Source of the DNA: Acinetobacter amyesii
Lineage (GTDB): Bacteria > Pseudomonadota > Gammaproteobacteria > Pseudomonadales > Moraxellaceae
Assembly (NCBI RefSeq): GCF_002018365.1
Contig: NZ_MVKX01000002.1
Span: 297,624-361,623 of the forward strand
Length of the DNA stretch: 64,000 nucleotides
Reading direction: 5' to 3'
The notes beneath the pieces were generated by a model that was not told where the DNA came from, made no database searches, and saw only the letters and a list, made by a program, of their open reading frames with translations. Position numbers and translations under genes: made by a program. Positions 1 through 13,899 of the stretch are shown here, piece after piece. The first letter of the stretch is position 1. Every line of letters begins with the position of its first letter.

Positions 1-1153
1 TTTCTTCTGTAGTCAATGGAATCGGCGGTGCATTCAGCCAAACATCACGTTCACCATGCTTTTGCACCATCGCGCGCGCATTGCCCGGATTGGTTTCCAA
101 ATGCAAAATACGGTTGGCATGTGCATACAGCACAGGATCATTCGCCACATCTTCATAGGCAGGTAAACGAATCACCGCCAATTCACGCGGCGGCAATTTA
201 TGCTTAATGGCTTTTGATGCAGGCTGCAGCTGCACGATTTGCGTATCGGCGTCTAAGTTATCACCTTCACGAACAATCGGATTTGCTACCGCTTCTTTTT
301 GGAAGCCTTGATATTGCGTAACGCTGTCTTTGCCTTTTTCGATTTCACAGCCTTCAAGGTCTTCGGTCATCACATAAGGGTTAATGATCGGATCGACACG
401 GCCAATCGCATCGACATCATTCGATGCGATTTCAACAAACTTTGCTTTTGAAGCTCGGTTATTTTTATTCACAATAAATGCGGTACCGCGGACATCCGTG
501 ATCTCTTGGATTTTTTCACCGCGGGCCAAACGATGCATGATTTCCGTGATTGAACGTTCACCATTGCCATACATCAACAGGTCGGCTTTCGAGTCCATCA
601 ATACTGAACGGCGGACTTTGTCTGACCAATAATCATAATGCGCAATACGACGCAGCGAGGCTTCAATACCGCCCAATAATACAGGCACATCTGGATAAGC
701 TTCACGCACACGCTGGCAATATACCGTTGCTGCGCGGTCTGGTCGTTTATTTGGCTGATTATCTGGAGAATACGCATCATCCGAACGGATTTTACGGTCA
801 GCCGTATAACGGTTGATCATCGAATCCATATTCCCTGCAGTCACACCCCAAGCAATATTTGGTTTACCCAATACACGGAATGCTTCTACATTGGTCCAGT
901 CTGGCTGAGCAATAATCCCGACACGGAAACCTTGTGCTTCAAGGGTACGGCCGATGATGCCTGAGCAGAATGATGGATGATCGATATACGCATCACCACA
1001 AACCAAAATAAAGTCGCAGCTATCCCAACCGAGTTGATCCATCTCTTCGCGTGACATCGGCAAAAATGGCGCAGGGTCAAAACAAGACGCCCAATATTTG
1101 TCGTAATCAAACAACGCTTTTGGCGCAGTCTGCATAGTATAAGCAGTAGACAT
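1..1153 (-). CDS. YgiQ family radical SAM protein, N-terminal part (cut by window edge)
   Basis: The reading frame opens at the ATG complementary to 1151-1153 and runs off the left edge, giving about 384 residues of a family that is usually about 700 long. The visible part matches the YgiQ N-terminal domain: early segment [12 protein letters not shown], then [35 protein letters not shown], and near the edge [17 protein letters not shown] followed by PPIPLTTEE. In this family the CxxxCxxC cluster motif lies just beyond that point, outside the window, so the iron-sulfur ligands cannot be checked. The family's biochemical role is not established. It appears monocistronic on the right side, where no gene lies within 200 bases. 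Confidence 0.85.
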   Translation of the reverse strand, partial: MSTAYTMQTAPKALFDYDKYWASCFDPAPFLPMSREEMDQLGWDSCDFILVCGDAYIDHPSFCSGIIGRTLEAQGFRVGIIAQPDWTNVEAFRVLGKPNIAWGVTAGNMDSMINRYTADRKIRSDDAYSPDNQPNKRPDRAATVYCQRVREAYPDVPVLLGGIEASLRRIAHYDYWSDKVRRSVLMDSKADLLMYGNGERSITEIMHRLARGEKIQEITDVRGTAFIVNKNNRASKAKFVEIASNDVDAIGRVDPIINPYVMTEDLEGCEIEKGKDSVTQYQGFQKEAVANPIVREGDNLDADTQIVQLQPASKAIKHKLPPRELAVIRLPAYEDVANDPVLYAHANRILHLETNPGNARAMVQKHGERDVWLNAPPIPLTTEE

Positions 1154-1382
1154 GGCTAGCAATTCTCGGCTGGCAGATGGAATGATCTGAAAAAAGATCA
1201 AAGAAGATGAAAGCCGATCATTTTACCATGAATTCCATTCATCATGCTTGATTATAATTTATACAACAGCTACAGAATCATTGAATTGTTTTATATAGTC
1301 ATCAGATTTAACAGGCTATTGCAGCATCTAAAAACCAGATTTAAATAGTTCATGAACAACATTGCTTCAGCCTAAAATCAAT

Positions 1383-2213
1383 CTAGAATGTGCCATGAGT
1401 TATCGCATTTTTATTCAACATCACAGCCTGCGCCTGTTGAAATTGAATGTGCATTTCAGGTAAATATTTTTCAATATAAATCTTACGCTTATCGATACTA
1501 TCTTGTGTCATTAATGGTTTTACATCAAGCATTTGACGGCGTGTCGTTTCCTGCTGATATTTTTGCCAAAAACTCAATGCTGCATTTGGATCAAAGCCCG
1601 CTTTCGACATCAGATCAAGTGCGAGAACATCAGCTTCTAGTTCAAATTTTGAAACTTTAGGCAGAAAAACCGCTTGCCCAGTCACACTACTTGCCGCAGT
1701 AGCAAGCGCGCCGATACCCGCAGTTGAAGAAATCATCGCCACCTGACTAGCAAACAGCAAGGAAATCTTCTCACGATGATGATCACGCAATGCATGTGCC
1801 ATTTCATGCGCCATCACAAATGCCAATTCATCTTCAGTCAGCTTTAAACTCCAATACAAGCCCGTGTTAATGACAATTTTCCCACTCGGGAAACCATGTG
1901 CATTTAAATCTTTATTGAGATTCCCACTGACTTGCCAATCCCATTGACTCGAACCATGGCGGTAAAACTCCGCATTTTGCTTAAGTTTATTTAAAACTTG
2001 ATCCAATTTCGGATCTATGATCAAAAGTTGCTTGTCTTTCGCTTGATGAATAAATTGTTGATACGTTCTATCTGCCTGTTTAGTTAATAACTTTTGAGGA
2101 ACGATAAAAAACTGTTTACGCTCTGCTCCTGCTGTCCCTAAATTGGTGGTACTTGCACAAGCTGAAATTAAGATAAAAACTAAAGCCATCATTAAAATAG
2201 TTATATTTTTCAT
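1383..2213 (-). CDS. M48 family zinc metalloprotease, lipoprotein (LoiP/YcaL-like)
   Basis: A 276-residue secreted peptidase. The start is set at the ATG at 2213, preceded by AAGGTG at good spacing, rather than the GTG two codons earlier. Residues 1-18 form a lipoprotein signal ending in the lipobox ISAC, with the acylated Cys at about residue 19. The zinc motif HEMAH lies at about residues 136-140 and the downstream ELEAD supplies the third ligand, as in M48 peptidases. Family knowledge suggests a membrane-anchored protease for periplasmic or outer-membrane quality control. It stands alone, with over 300 gene-free bases upstream. The exact counterpart (LoiP, YcaL or another) cannot be decided from sequence alone. 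Confidence 0.85.
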   Translation of the reverse strand: MKNITILMMALVFILISACASTTNLGTAGAERKQFFIVPQKLLTKQADRTYQQFIHQAKDKQLLIIDPKLDQVLNKLKQNAEFYRHGSSQWDWQVSGNLNKDLNAHGFPSGKIVINTGLYWSLKLTEDELAFVMAHEMAHALRDHHREKISLLFASQVAMISSTAGIGALATAASSVTGQAVFLPKVSKFELEADVLALDLMSKAGFDPNAALSFWQKYQQETTRRQMLDVKPLMTQDSIDKRKIYIEKYLPEMHIQFQQAQAVMLNKNAITHGTF

Positions 2214-2219
2214 AATCAC

Positions 2220-2529
2220 CTTCAGTTTAAAACCAATGATGATCTATATATAATTCTAACCACAGATAAAAAGCAAAAACATTCAGCAAATACATATAGA
2301 TTATAAATATCAATGACTTAAAAATATATTAAATTTTAAAAATGATAACCAAAAATATTTTATTTATTATATTGTGATGCGTTTCATTATTATGAGGCAC
2401 CTTTTAAAATAAATATTAGACCAAAGTTGTATAATCATAAAAATAGTAAATTCCGCCATTTTTATAGTGTTATTTATATTAAAAAATAGATGTAAAACGA
2501 ATATTAAATAATAGCTTATTCACATATTT
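2220..2529. other. Gene-free AT-rich spacer
   Basis: About 310 bases between the M48 protease start and the MFS transporter stop. It is very AT-rich and holds no convincing frame. It presumably contains the promoter of the protease, but I could not pick a clear -35/-10 pair, and I see no strong terminator for the MFS gene. Confidence 0.5.
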
Positions 2530-3729
2530 CTATTTTAATTTATTCAATTTTATTGCTAATAAGAAACCGATCATCAAGATAACAGCAATAAAGCTCGTCA
2601 ACCCTATCCAACCAGACATTTCCCAAACCAAACCACTACTACTACCCAAGATACTAGAACCTAAGTAGTAGCAAAATAAATATAGAGATGAACCTACGGC
2701 ACGGTACTGCAGGGATTGAACCGAAACCCAACTACTTGCCGTGGAATGCGCTGCAAAAAAAGCGAAAGTGAATACAATCAGCCCCAAAATGACTGACCAA
2801 AATGCCGGAATGAGCATGATCAACAGCCCCAACAACATCATGATCAGCATCGAAGGTAAAACTTTTGCCCGGCCAAAGCGTTTCCCCCAACTTGCAGCCC
2901 GAGGTGAACTATATATTCCTGCCAAATATGTTATGGAGATTAGTCCAATCCATGTTTGAGAAAGTTGATAAGGTTCTTCTAATAGGTGGTAGCTCATATA
3001 GTTAAATATAGAGACAAAACATCCCATGAGGATAAAGCCTTGAAGGAATAAAATTCTCAGCTTTGGATCTGCTAAATTTTTAACGAAAGATTCATAAAAT
3101 CGGTTGAAACGAATGGGATAAGCTTGAAAATGTTGAGATGCCGGAAGTAATAAAAAGAACGCTGTGGCTATACAGAGATTAATGATACCGATAATCATCA
3201 TGGCATTTTGCCAACTAATATAATCAATCAATACCCCAGCAATGAGACGCCCACCCATTCCGCCAATTGCAGTACCTGAAATATACAGGCCCATTGCAAA
3301 GCCTATATCTTTTTGCGCAATTTCCTCTCCAATATAAGTCATTGCAACAGCAGCAACACCGCTAACACTTAATCCGATCAGCACCCGATTCAGCAAAAAT
3401 ATTTCCCAAAGTGGAAATATGGAACTGATAATTGAAAGTGACGCCGCCAAAAATAAAGCGGTGACCATCACAGGCTTGCGTCCAAATCGATCTGAAATCA
3501 AACCGGTGAAAAGTAGCCCTATCGCTAAAGCACTAGTAGAAAAAGATAAAGGAAAACTGCTATGTGTCGGACTGACATGAAAGAAATCCGCAAAAATGGG
3601 CATCATCGGTTGTACACAATACAACGATGAAAAGATTGCGAAGCCTGCTAAAAATAAAGAAAATAAAATGGCAAGAAATGGTCGTGTGCCATATTCAATA
3701 TAAGGAGAAATTGAGGCTAAATTAGACAT
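2530..3729 (-). CDS. MFS transporter (YnfM-like)
   Basis: A 399-residue, 12-segment major facilitator. After the first membrane segment comes VQPMMPIFADFF, then the loop 2-3 signature LISDRFGRKPVM at about residues 78-89, typical of drug/sugar-H+ antiporters. The central loop carries the basic stretch PIRFNRFYESF that usually divides the two six-helix halves. ATG at 3729 follows GGAAAGCTC. The N-terminal half resembles the YnfM/YbcL arabinose-efflux-like group, but the substrate cannot be read from sequence. Confidence 0.85.
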   Translation of the reverse strand: MSNLASISPYIEYGTRPFLAILFSLFLAGFAIFSSLYCVQPMMPIFADFFHVSPTHSSFPLSFSTSALAIGLLFTGLISDRFGRKPVMVTALFLAASLSIISSIFPLWEIFLLNRVLIGLSVSGVAAVAMTYIGEEIAQKDIGFAMGLYISGTAIGGMGGRLIAGVLIDYISWQNAMMIIGIINLCIATAFFLLLPASQHFQAYPIRFNRFYESFVKNLADPKLRILFLQGFILMGCFVSIFNYMSYHLLEEPYQLSQTWIGLISITYLAGIYSSPRAASWGKRFGRAKVLPSMLIMMLLGLLIMLIPAFWSVILGLIVFTFAFFAAHSTASSWVSVQSLQYRAVGSSLYLFCYYLGSSILGSSSGLVWEMSGWIGLTSFIAVILMIGFLLAIKLNKLK

Positions 3730-3861
3730 GAGCTTTCCATCAATGACACGGATAGTATACGCCTTTCAGCCTTTAATTTAAAAATCACATAAAAATGAAT
3801 GAAGAATTCTTTATTTTCTCCCCCATTCTCCTTGCCCTCGTTTCTTTCCCTTTTCTCCACA

Positions 3862-3896
3862 TAAAAAAACACCCCCTGAGATATCAGGGGGTGTTT
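3862..3896 (-). terminator. Terminator of the left rRNA operon
   Basis: Stem of 13 bp (AAACACCCCCTGA / TCAGGGGGTGTTT) with loop GATA, followed on the minus strand by a T tract. It lies just beyond the 5S gene in the reading direction. Confidence 0.9.
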
Positions 3897-3906
3897 CGAA
3901 TAATGA

Positions 3907-4020
3907 GCTGGCGATGACTTACTCTCACATGGGTAACCCCACACTACCATCAGCGCTAAGAGGTTTCACTTCTGAGTTCGGGAAGGGATCAGGTGGTTCA
4001 CTCTTGCTATTGTCGCCAGC
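3907..4020 (-). rRNA. rrf: 5S ribosomal RNA
   Basis: The minus strand carries a 5S sequence of about 114 nt with terminal complementary ends GCTGGCG / CGCCAGC and the conserved internal segment CCCGAACTCAGAAGTGAAAC. It is the last gene of the operon, followed by a terminator. Confidence 0.93.
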
Positions 4021-4182
4021 ACAACTGTTATGGATACTTGCTTAGTCTTACGTATTGCTAAGTTTTCTACCAAATGAGTTATTAACAGAAGTACTTGAGT
4101 TAATTTAAGGTGTTCATTGTATCTAGCTTTTCAACTAAATCAAGTTTGATTGATTATATGTGAATCAATTGATGCTTTACAT

Positions 4183-4203
4183 ACAACTGTTTGGGTGTTG
4201 TAT

Positions 4204-4210
<7 letters not shown>
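4183..4210 (-). other. 23S processing stem, 3' arm
   Basis: Pairs with 7089-7115 across the 23S gene. The arms share CTTGACTATACAAC and CCAAACAG-type blocks with small bulges. In bacteria such stems are RNase III substrates that release pre-23S rRNA. Confidence 0.8.
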
Positions 4211-7088
<2,878 letters not shown>

Positions 7089-7094
<6 letters not shown>

Positions 7095-7115
7095 TATACA
7101 ACCCCAAACAGTCGT
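7089..7115 (-). other. 23S processing stem, 5' arm
   Basis: Partner of 4183-4210; see that entry. It lies directly before the mature 23S 5' end. Confidence 0.8.
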
Positions 7116-7509
7116 TTGATCCTACAAGTAGATCAACCAACATTACAGTTTAGAGCTTCGTGAACTTAATCACTGTACAGCTTCAATTAGATTCATATAC
7201 CAAAACGCTTGATTCAGTTAATTTCGCTAGTAACTCATTTCATTCAACTTTCACAATTGCTTGTTAGGTTAAATCAAACGAGTATGAACAAATTATTTCA
7301 ACTCAAATATATTCTGTTAATGATTTTTCCAGCCTTCGTCAGGTCAGGAAACTGTGATAAATCACAGAGCTTAATAACAATGAAGCGAATCATACGCCAC
7401 TTTGTTGCTAAGCTCTATAACCTAAGCACTTGATCGCTTAAAGACTAAACTAACAGCCAACTGACTGTTCATTTATTAACTTGTCTTTTATACATCGCTT
7501 TGCGATGTA
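7116..7509 (-). other. rRNA internal spacer between tRNA-Ala and 23S
   Basis: About 390 transcribed bases without a gene. Next to the tRNA-Ala 3' end is a short hairpin (7490-7510, arms ATACATCGC / GCGATGTAT) that is not followed by a T tract, so it is more likely a processing structure than a terminator. Confidence 0.7.
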
Positions 7510-7585
7510 TGGTGGAGACTAGGAGAGTCGAACTCCTGACCTCCTGCGTGCAAAGCAGGCGCTCTACCAACTAAGCTAAGTCCCC
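7510..7585 (-). tRNA. tRNA-Ala (anticodon TGC)
   Basis: A 76-nt cloverleaf on the minus strand starting GGGGACTTAGCTTAG, anticodon loop CTTTGCACG with TGC, T arm GTTCGACTC, and an encoded CCA end. It sits in the 16S-23S spacer after tRNA-Ile, the usual order. Confidence 0.96.
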
Positions 7586-7633
7586 AGCTTATCAATAAGT
7601 CAATGTTTCTGATTTTCCGTACTTCGTCAGTAG

Positions 7634-7710
<77 letters not shown>

Positions 7711-7724
7711 TCAGATACATCGTC

Positions 7725-7748
7725 ATGAAGAACAACTTGTTGTGGATT
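7725..7748 (-). other. 16S processing stem, 3' arm
   Basis: Complementary to the leader segment 9438-9460 with one bulged base. The two arms bracket the 16S gene and would form the long helix cut by RNase III. Confidence 0.8.
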
Positions 7749-7771
7749 CTTACCAATCGTCAATCTTTCGT

Positions 7772-9310
<1,539 letters not shown>

Positions 9311-9377
9311 AAAATCAATAGTACATATAGTGTACCAATCTTGGCTCATCAATTACTGACAAAAATTTGCTCAAATA

Positions 9378-9572
9378 AACTTCGAGTAATTTCTACCATT
9401 AATCAATGAAAATAATTTCGATCAATCAATCAGTAAAAATCCACACAAGTTGTTCTTCATAATCTCTTAATGATCTTTCTAACATCTCGTCAATGCTAGA
9501 AGCTGGACTTCGATAAACTTAACAACTCAACGCTTCGCGTTTCATTCGTTTCCGTCTATCTCGTCGGTATGG
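9378..9572 (-). repeat. rRNA leader, copy 1 (inverted match to 63806-64000)
   Basis: These 195 bases are the reverse complement of 63806-64000 with no gaps and one difference (GAATGAAAC here, GAACGAAAC there). The block lies between the rRNA promoter and the 16S gene and includes the 5' arm of the 16S processing stem (9438-9460). Confidence 0.95.
9438..9460 (-). other. 16S processing stem, 5' arm
   Basis: On the transcript this reads GAAGAACAACTTGTGTGGATT and pairs with 7725-7748 beyond the 16S 3' end. The same arm is present in the second leader at the right edge. Confidence 0.8.
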
Positions 9573-9577
9573 TGCTC

Positions 9578-9605
9578 ATTATAGGGCAATTTCTTACACG
9601 TGCAA
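9578..9605 (-). promoter_or_regulatory. rRNA operon promoter (left operon)
   Basis: On the minus strand: TTGCAC (complement of 9600-9605), 16-bp spacer, TATAAT (complement of 9578-9583), then a GC-containing stretch before the leader. The layout, including the 16-bp spacer, matches the promoter at the right edge of the window. Confidence 0.85.
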
Positions 9606-9739
9606 GTGCTTTTCACTCACAAAGAACACGAGTGTTTTATTTTTATGCACCATTATGGTTCAAAAAACACACTTTATTCACATAAATACATGATATTTAT
9701 TACAAATATCATGTAAAATATTTTTCCTATTTTGCGTGC

Positions 9740-10309
9740 TTAGTTTTTTACAGGTGCTGATTTAATCACCACACTCTGTATAACCACTGGGTTTACAGGA
9801 ACATTTTGGTGCATTCCATAGTTCGCAGTTGGAACTTTTACGATTTTATCGACGATATCCATACCTTTAGTGACCTTACCAAAAACAGCATATCCCGCAT
9901 TCATTGCACTTTTATTGAGAAAGTCATTGTCTGCAACATTAATAAAGAACTGACTACTTGCTGAATCAGGATGATTCATCCGTGCCATTGCCAATGTGCC
10001 GCGCTTATTGCTCAAGCCATTACTCGATTCATTCTTAATAGCCGCTTTTGTTGGCTTCTCCTGCATTTTGACATCCATGCCCCCACCCTGAACCATAAAT
10101 CCAGGAATCACGCGATGAAAGATCGTGCCGTTATAAAATTTTTCTTTTGCATAGCTTTCAAAGTTTTTAGCTGAGATAGGTGCCTTGTTATTGAATAGTT
10201 CAATTTCAATATTGCCTTGTGAGGTTTTCATTTCGACAATAGTATTGGCAGCAAAACTGCTTAAGCTCACACAGCCAAGTGCTGCGGTAAATAAAATCTG
10301 TTTTAACAT
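9740..10309 (-). CDS. ppiA: Periplasmic peptidyl-prolyl cis-trans isomerase, cyclophilin type
   Basis: A 189-residue cyclophilin that isomerises proline bonds. Residues 1-20 form a signal peptide ending SSFAA, so it acts in the periplasm like E. coli PpiA. The core motifs are present: [29 protein letters not shown] (catalytic Arg in FHRV), then [17 protein letters not shown] and [16 protein letters not shown]. It stands alone just upstream of the rRNA promoter and is read in the same direction as the rRNA operon. The symbol is by function; the protein is the short single-domain form. Confidence 0.9.
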   Translation of the reverse strand: MLKQILFTAALGCVSLSSFAANTIVEMKTSQGNIEIELFNNKAPISAKNFESYAKEKFYNGTIFHRVIPGFMVQGGGMDVKMQEKPTKAAIKNESSNGLSNKRGTLAMARMNHPDSASSQFFINVADNDFLNKSAMNAGYAVFGKVTKGMDIVDKIVKVPTANYGMHQNVPVNPVVIQSVVIKSAPVKN

Positions 10310-10407
10310 TTGCTAACTCTTCTGGTTGATCTCGTACTTGTTATTGACTGTATATTAGTCTTTGATGATTAAAAAGTAATTATTCTGCCATTATTAAAAC
10401 GAGAACA

Positions 10408-11082
10408 ATGATGACGCAAATAATACCGTCGGACACTGCATTGACACATTTACCACCTTGGCAACTGCGTGGCGATGCTTTTATTTTGAATTATTGGATC
10501 TCTCCGAGTTTTATCCAACAAGCGCAGATGTTCCGTTTAGCGACATCACCTCTGGGTCGTGTGGTTCAGGTGTTATTGGTCCGATACCATGATTCGCCTG
10601 TGGGTCCTTATGACGAATTGCTGATTTTAGATCACCCTATATGGAGTAAGAAAAGGTTAAGTTCGATTCCTAAGATTTATGTTTCGACAGATATCTCTGT
10701 CATTCATGGTCAAAAACTCTGGGGTATTCCTAAAGAGTTGGCAAAGTTTGAATGGCAACAACATGACAATGAAGTGGTCTGTACTATAGAAGTTGAACAA
10801 CAAAAGATGCAGATCCGTTTAAAAAAATCACGTTCACAGCGTTCTTTCTATATTAATAGTCATCATATCCCAGCAGCGATGTTACAAATCAGACAAGCGT
10901 GGGAAGGTAAGCGTTATCAATTTTCACCGAAGTTTCGTGGACGGCTCTCTAAACTGAAACAGGTAGAATGGCACAACACGCAGGAGATTTTTCCTAATTT
11001 TGCCGAAGCACGATTATTGCAAAGCTTTTATGTCCCCGAATTTAGCCTCGTATTTCCTGCTGCAAAAATCCAAGATAAATAA
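10408..11082 (+). CDS. Acetoacetate decarboxylase-family protein
   Basis: A 224-residue protein of the acetoacetate decarboxylase superfamily. The segment VIHGQKLWGIPKELAKFEW matches the family's GxxxWGxPK block, and FRLATSPLGRVVQVLLVRYHDSPVGPYDELL matches the N-terminal barrel. I cannot confirm the Schiff-base lysine of true decarboxylases, so the reaction is uncertain. Two ATGs in tandem (10408 and 10411) are both possible starts. It is followed by a palindrome that is also a parS-like sequence. Confidence 0.7.
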   Translation: MMTQIIPSDTALTHLPPWQLRGDAFILNYWISPSFIQQAQMFRLATSPLGRVVQVLLVRYHDSPVGPYDELLILDHPIWSKKRLSSIPKIYVSTDISVIHGQKLWGIPKELAKFEWQQHDNEVVCTIEVEQQKMQIRLKKSRSQRSFYINSHHIPAAMLQIRQAWEGKRYQFSPKFRGRLSKLKQVEWHNTQEIFPNFAEARLLQSFYVPEFSLVFPAAKIQDK

Positions 11083-11094
11083 CTCAATAAATAA

Positions 11095-11126
11095 AAACCC
11101 AGTGTTTCACGTGAAACACTGGGTTT
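11095..11126. terminator. 32-bp perfect palindrome, probable bidirectional terminator
   Basis: Arms 11095-11110 and 11111-11126 are exact reverse complements with no spacer, ending in AAACCC / GGGTTT. It lies between two convergent genes, where a shared terminator is expected, but the T tracts are short. The centre is a full parS sequence (separate entry). Confidence 0.6.
11103..11118. promoter_or_regulatory. parS site 1 (ParB binding)
   Basis: The sequence TGTTTCACGTGAAACA is identical to the chromosomal parS consensus described in Bacillus and many other bacteria. It lies about 21 kb left of oriC. parA and parB are not in the window. Confidence 0.85.
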
Positions 11127-11145
11127 ACTTTATATAAAGGAATGA

Positions 11146-12216
11146 TTAGCTACGTTTATCCCAAAATTTACGGAACTTCGTACTGATCTCGATCACGTAT
11201 TTTTTAGCTCGGTGCGAAACCGAGGTTAAATTGATAAAGCCATGGGTTTGATCGGTATATTCTTGATAAAACACTTTCACCCCTTGCTGACGGAGTTTAT
11301 GCGAATAAATTTCACCTTCGTCATGTAAAACGTCATGCCCTGCCGTCACGATATACGCGGGTGCAATACCTGCCAATTTTCCATAGGTCGGTGAAATTAA
11401 TGGATCATCCAAGGCCACTGCATGTTGTTCCGCATATAGAGCCGTTACGACATCAATATCTTTTTCAGTCAGAACCAGACCATCTTTATACGCATAGAAA
11501 GATGGGTGGCGACTCTTGAAATCCACTACTGGGTAAATTAATAGCTGAGCTTGTGGGGCAAAAACTTTCTGAGCACTGCGCTGCGCAACCGCAGTAGCAA
11601 TATTGCCGCCTGCACTATCACCTGCCACCGCAATTCGATTTTTAAGAATTTTAAACTGACGACTATTTTGGTAAGTCCAAGCCAAGGCATCTTCACAGCT
11701 TTGCATTAATTGAGCTGGGCTGGCCTCTGGTGTTAAAGGATAATCAATACTTAAGACTTGTGCTTTGGCATGCACAGCCAATAAACGACAAACTTCATCA
11801 TGTGTGTCTAAACCACCCACCACAAAACCACCACCATGATAGAACACGATCATCGGTAATTTTTTATTGGGAGCAGGATGATAATGACGCGCAAACAGCG
11901 TTGCACTTTGTAAAGGTAGACGTATATCTTGCACTTGTTTCACAAAGGTCGGTTTGGTCTTGATCGACTCCATCTGTAAATCAAATAATTTACGAGACTT
12001 CACATAGTCTTCGGTCACAAAGCCTGACTTACCTTGCTTGAGTTGAGCCGCCATCATGCATTTCACCAGCGGATCTAATTCTGGAAAAATAAACGGATAA
12101 TCGAGACGTTTTGCGAGGCTTTCTTTGGCAAAGTTAGGAAGACGATCAAGTAACCGAGCAGCCGTACCTTGGCCTTTATCTTTCATATTTTTAAGTGATT
12201 CATTCAATGCAAACAT
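11146..12216 (-). CDS. Alpha/beta hydrolase, hormone-sensitive-lipase-type esterase
   Basis: A 356-residue carboxylesterase. The oxyanion motif HGGG is in VFYHGGGFVVGG at about residues 125-136, the nucleophile is Ser of GDSAGG at about residues 199-204, and the remaining triad residues are plausibly Asp in GHDVLHDEG and His in DQTHGF. No signal peptide is apparent. ATG at 12216 follows AAGGATAGAGC. The family hydrolyses short acyl esters; the natural substrate is not evident. It converges on the acetoacetate decarboxylase-like gene. Confidence 0.88.
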   Translation of the reverse strand: MFALNESLKNMKDKGQGTAARLLDRLPNFAKESLAKRLDYPFIFPELDPLVKCMMAAQLKQGKSGFVTEDYVKSRKLFDLQMESIKTKPTFVKQVQDIRLPLQSATLFARHYHPAPNKKLPMIVFYHGGGFVVGGLDTHDEVCRLLAVHAKAQVLSIDYPLTPEASPAQLMQSCEDALAWTYQNSRQFKILKNRIAVAGDSAGGNIATAVAQRSAQKVFAPQAQLLIYPVVDFKSRHPSFYAYKDGLVLTEKDIDVVTALYAEQHAVALDDPLISPTYGKLAGIAPAYIVTAGHDVLHDEGEIYSHKLRQQGVKVFYQEYTDQTHGFINLTSVSHRAKKYVIEISTKFRKFWDKRS

Positions 12217-12417
12217 GCTCTATCCTTCGAATTATGCTCTTCATACTTTCTACATGATCTAGGTCAAATGTGACCATATTCACATATAAGTCTCAACATC
12301 GACATACATAGTACAGACCTAGTTAAGCTAATCTTCTTTTATAGAGTTGTCATTGACAATTTACCCAAGTTTTATGGGTTGATTATGCTAACCCATTCTC
12401 GATAAAGGATACTCACC

Positions 12418-12987
12418 ATGGCTAAAAAGATCATCCTTCTGTCTTTTGCGACTGCTTTTTTGGCTGTAGGCTGCGTAGCATTCCCTGAAGATGGTTACTA
12501 CGATGGACGTTATGATCAACGTTATGACCACCGTTATGATAATAATGATCGACGCTATGACAATCGTTATGATCGCCGTTACGACAGTCGTTATGAACAA
12601 GACCGCCGTACATGGGAACGTCAGCAACAACAACGTAATCGTTTAGAGCTTGAACGTAGAAAGCAGCAACTTGACCAGCGTAACTGGGAACAGAATCGTA
12701 AAAATCAACAAGAGTGGGATCGTCGTAAAAACGAACTCGAACGTCAACGTCTAGAACAACAGCGTAAAAACTCTGAAGCGGAACGTCGTAAACGTGCTGA
12801 ACAAGATCGTCAAAAAGTCAGCAAAGAGCGTCAGCGTTTAGAAGAACAGCGCCGTAAAGCCAGCCAAGATCGTAGAAAACAAACTGAGCAAGAGCGCAAA
12901 AAAAATATTCAAGATTTAAGAAAGGCATCAGATCAACAACGTAAAGCGGCTGAAGAACGTCGTCGCGCATGGGAAAATCGCCGTTAA
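12418..12987 (+). CDS. Small lipoprotein with RYD repeats and a charged coiled coil
   Basis: A 189-residue protein of unknown function. Residues 1-19 are a lipoprotein signal with lipobox AVGC. Residues about 25-65 carry degenerate repeats of the type (D/N)xRYD, rich in Tyr, Asp and Arg. Residues about 66-189 are almost wholly Arg, Lys, Glu and Gln and should form a long, strongly charged helix or coiled coil. ATG follows AAGGATACTCACC. The body is low-complexity, so family matching would be unreliable. An envelope-structural or peptidoglycan/nucleic-acid-binding role is only a guess. Confidence 0.8.
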   Translation: MAKKIILLSFATAFLAVGCVAFPEDGYYDGRYDQRYDHRYDNNDRRYDNRYDRRYDSRYEQDRRTWERQQQQRNRLELERRKQQLDQRNWEQNRKNQQEWDRRKNELERQRLEQQRKNSEAERRKRAEQDRQKVSKERQRLEEQRRKASQDRRKQTEQERKKNIQDLRKASDQQRKAAEERRRAWENRR

Positions 12988-13016
12988 TTGATGTTTTTTG
13001 CAGATCGGTTAGAAGT

Positions 13017-13048
13017 AAAAAGCTCATCTACATGATGGGCTTTTTTTT
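13017..13048 (+). terminator. Terminator of the RYD-repeat lipoprotein gene
   Basis: Stem AGCTCATC / TGATGGGCT (one G-U pair) with loop TACA, followed by eight Ts. Confidence 0.85.
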
Positions 13049-13169
13049 CGCTCACTAAAAATCGAAAAGGTAAAAAAAGCAATAGAAAAGAAAATAGACA
13101 GAAGAGGCATCCTATCTTCTGTCTATTCTTGACTGCCTGTTGTTACAGGTCAGAGAGCATTAAACAATA

Positions 13170-13403
13170 TTATTGCTGAACTGTAGGTTGTGGTGCAGGC
13201 GCAGATTGAACTTCAGCACCTTGAGCTGATGGATCTGCTTGAACCACAGCACCTGATTGTTCTGTCGTAACAGATGCTTCAGTTGCAGACGTTACTTGTG
13301 CGGTTTCCGGAGATTCTACAGTTTCTTGAGAAGTACAACCTACCGCAGCTAAACCAAAACCTAAAACTGCGACAGCGAATAAACCAATTTTTTTCATCTT
13401 CAT
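13170..13403 (-). CDS. Small lipoprotein, Ala/Gln/Pro-rich
   Basis: A 77-residue lipoprotein. The frame is open further upstream, but AAGGAAATA precedes the ATG at 13403 (MKMKKIGLF), and a typical signal with lipobox AVGC starts there; the ATG two codons later is an alternative. The mature part is low-complexity (SQETVESPETAQVTSATEAS...APAPQPTVQQ) with no recognisable domain, probably an unstructured surface or periplasmic tether. Function unknown. Confidence 0.7.
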   Translation of the reverse strand: MKMKKIGLFAVAVLGFGLAAVGCTSQETVESPETAQVTSATEASVTTEQSGAVVQADPSAQGAEVQSAPAPQPTVQQ

Positions 13404-13721
13404 TATTTCCTTCATTGAATCATTAAAAGCAAAGCTCAACTTTGCCCGAGTCATAATGGAAAATAATTCTGTGAAGTTCCCACCTTCTGAGTTGTACTTT
13501 GTACGAGGCACGGTACAGCTTATGAAACGTTTTATTAATCAGGCAGTTTTCATTCATTTTGAGGCTTTACATCATTTATTTAACTCAAGTGCTTTGTTTT
13601 TTATTAATAAAATAAATATAAATGATTCTAAATAAAGCGTGATCTCAGCTTTTGAATACAATAAAGTCCAACAAAACTTGCAACTCAGTTACTTAAGTTG
13701 CTGTTTTTATAAATTTCATGC

Positions 13722-13752
13722 AAAAAAAAGCCTGCTTATGAGAGAAGCAGGC
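13722..13752 (-). terminator. Orphan terminator 1
   Basis: Stem GCCTGCTT / AAGCAGGC, 7-base loop, followed on the minus strand by eight Ts. No gene ends here. It could end a small RNA or a long leftward transcript from the region up to 13900. Confidence 0.75.
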
Positions 13753-13899
13753 CATGAAAAACACATTCAAAATAAATTCGGAAACTACAGCGATAGAATC
13801 TGAAATAAAGAATACTGTGCTGATCATTTTTTGTGAAATATTTAATAAAACTGATACTAAGAGTTTTTATGTATAAATATTAACCAATATTTTTGAGGC

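Noticed and set aside
13615..13862. A 44-codon minus-strand frame starting MISTVFFISDSIAVV
   Set aside because: It reads through the strong terminator hairpin at 13722-13752, has no ribosome-binding site and looks like chance.
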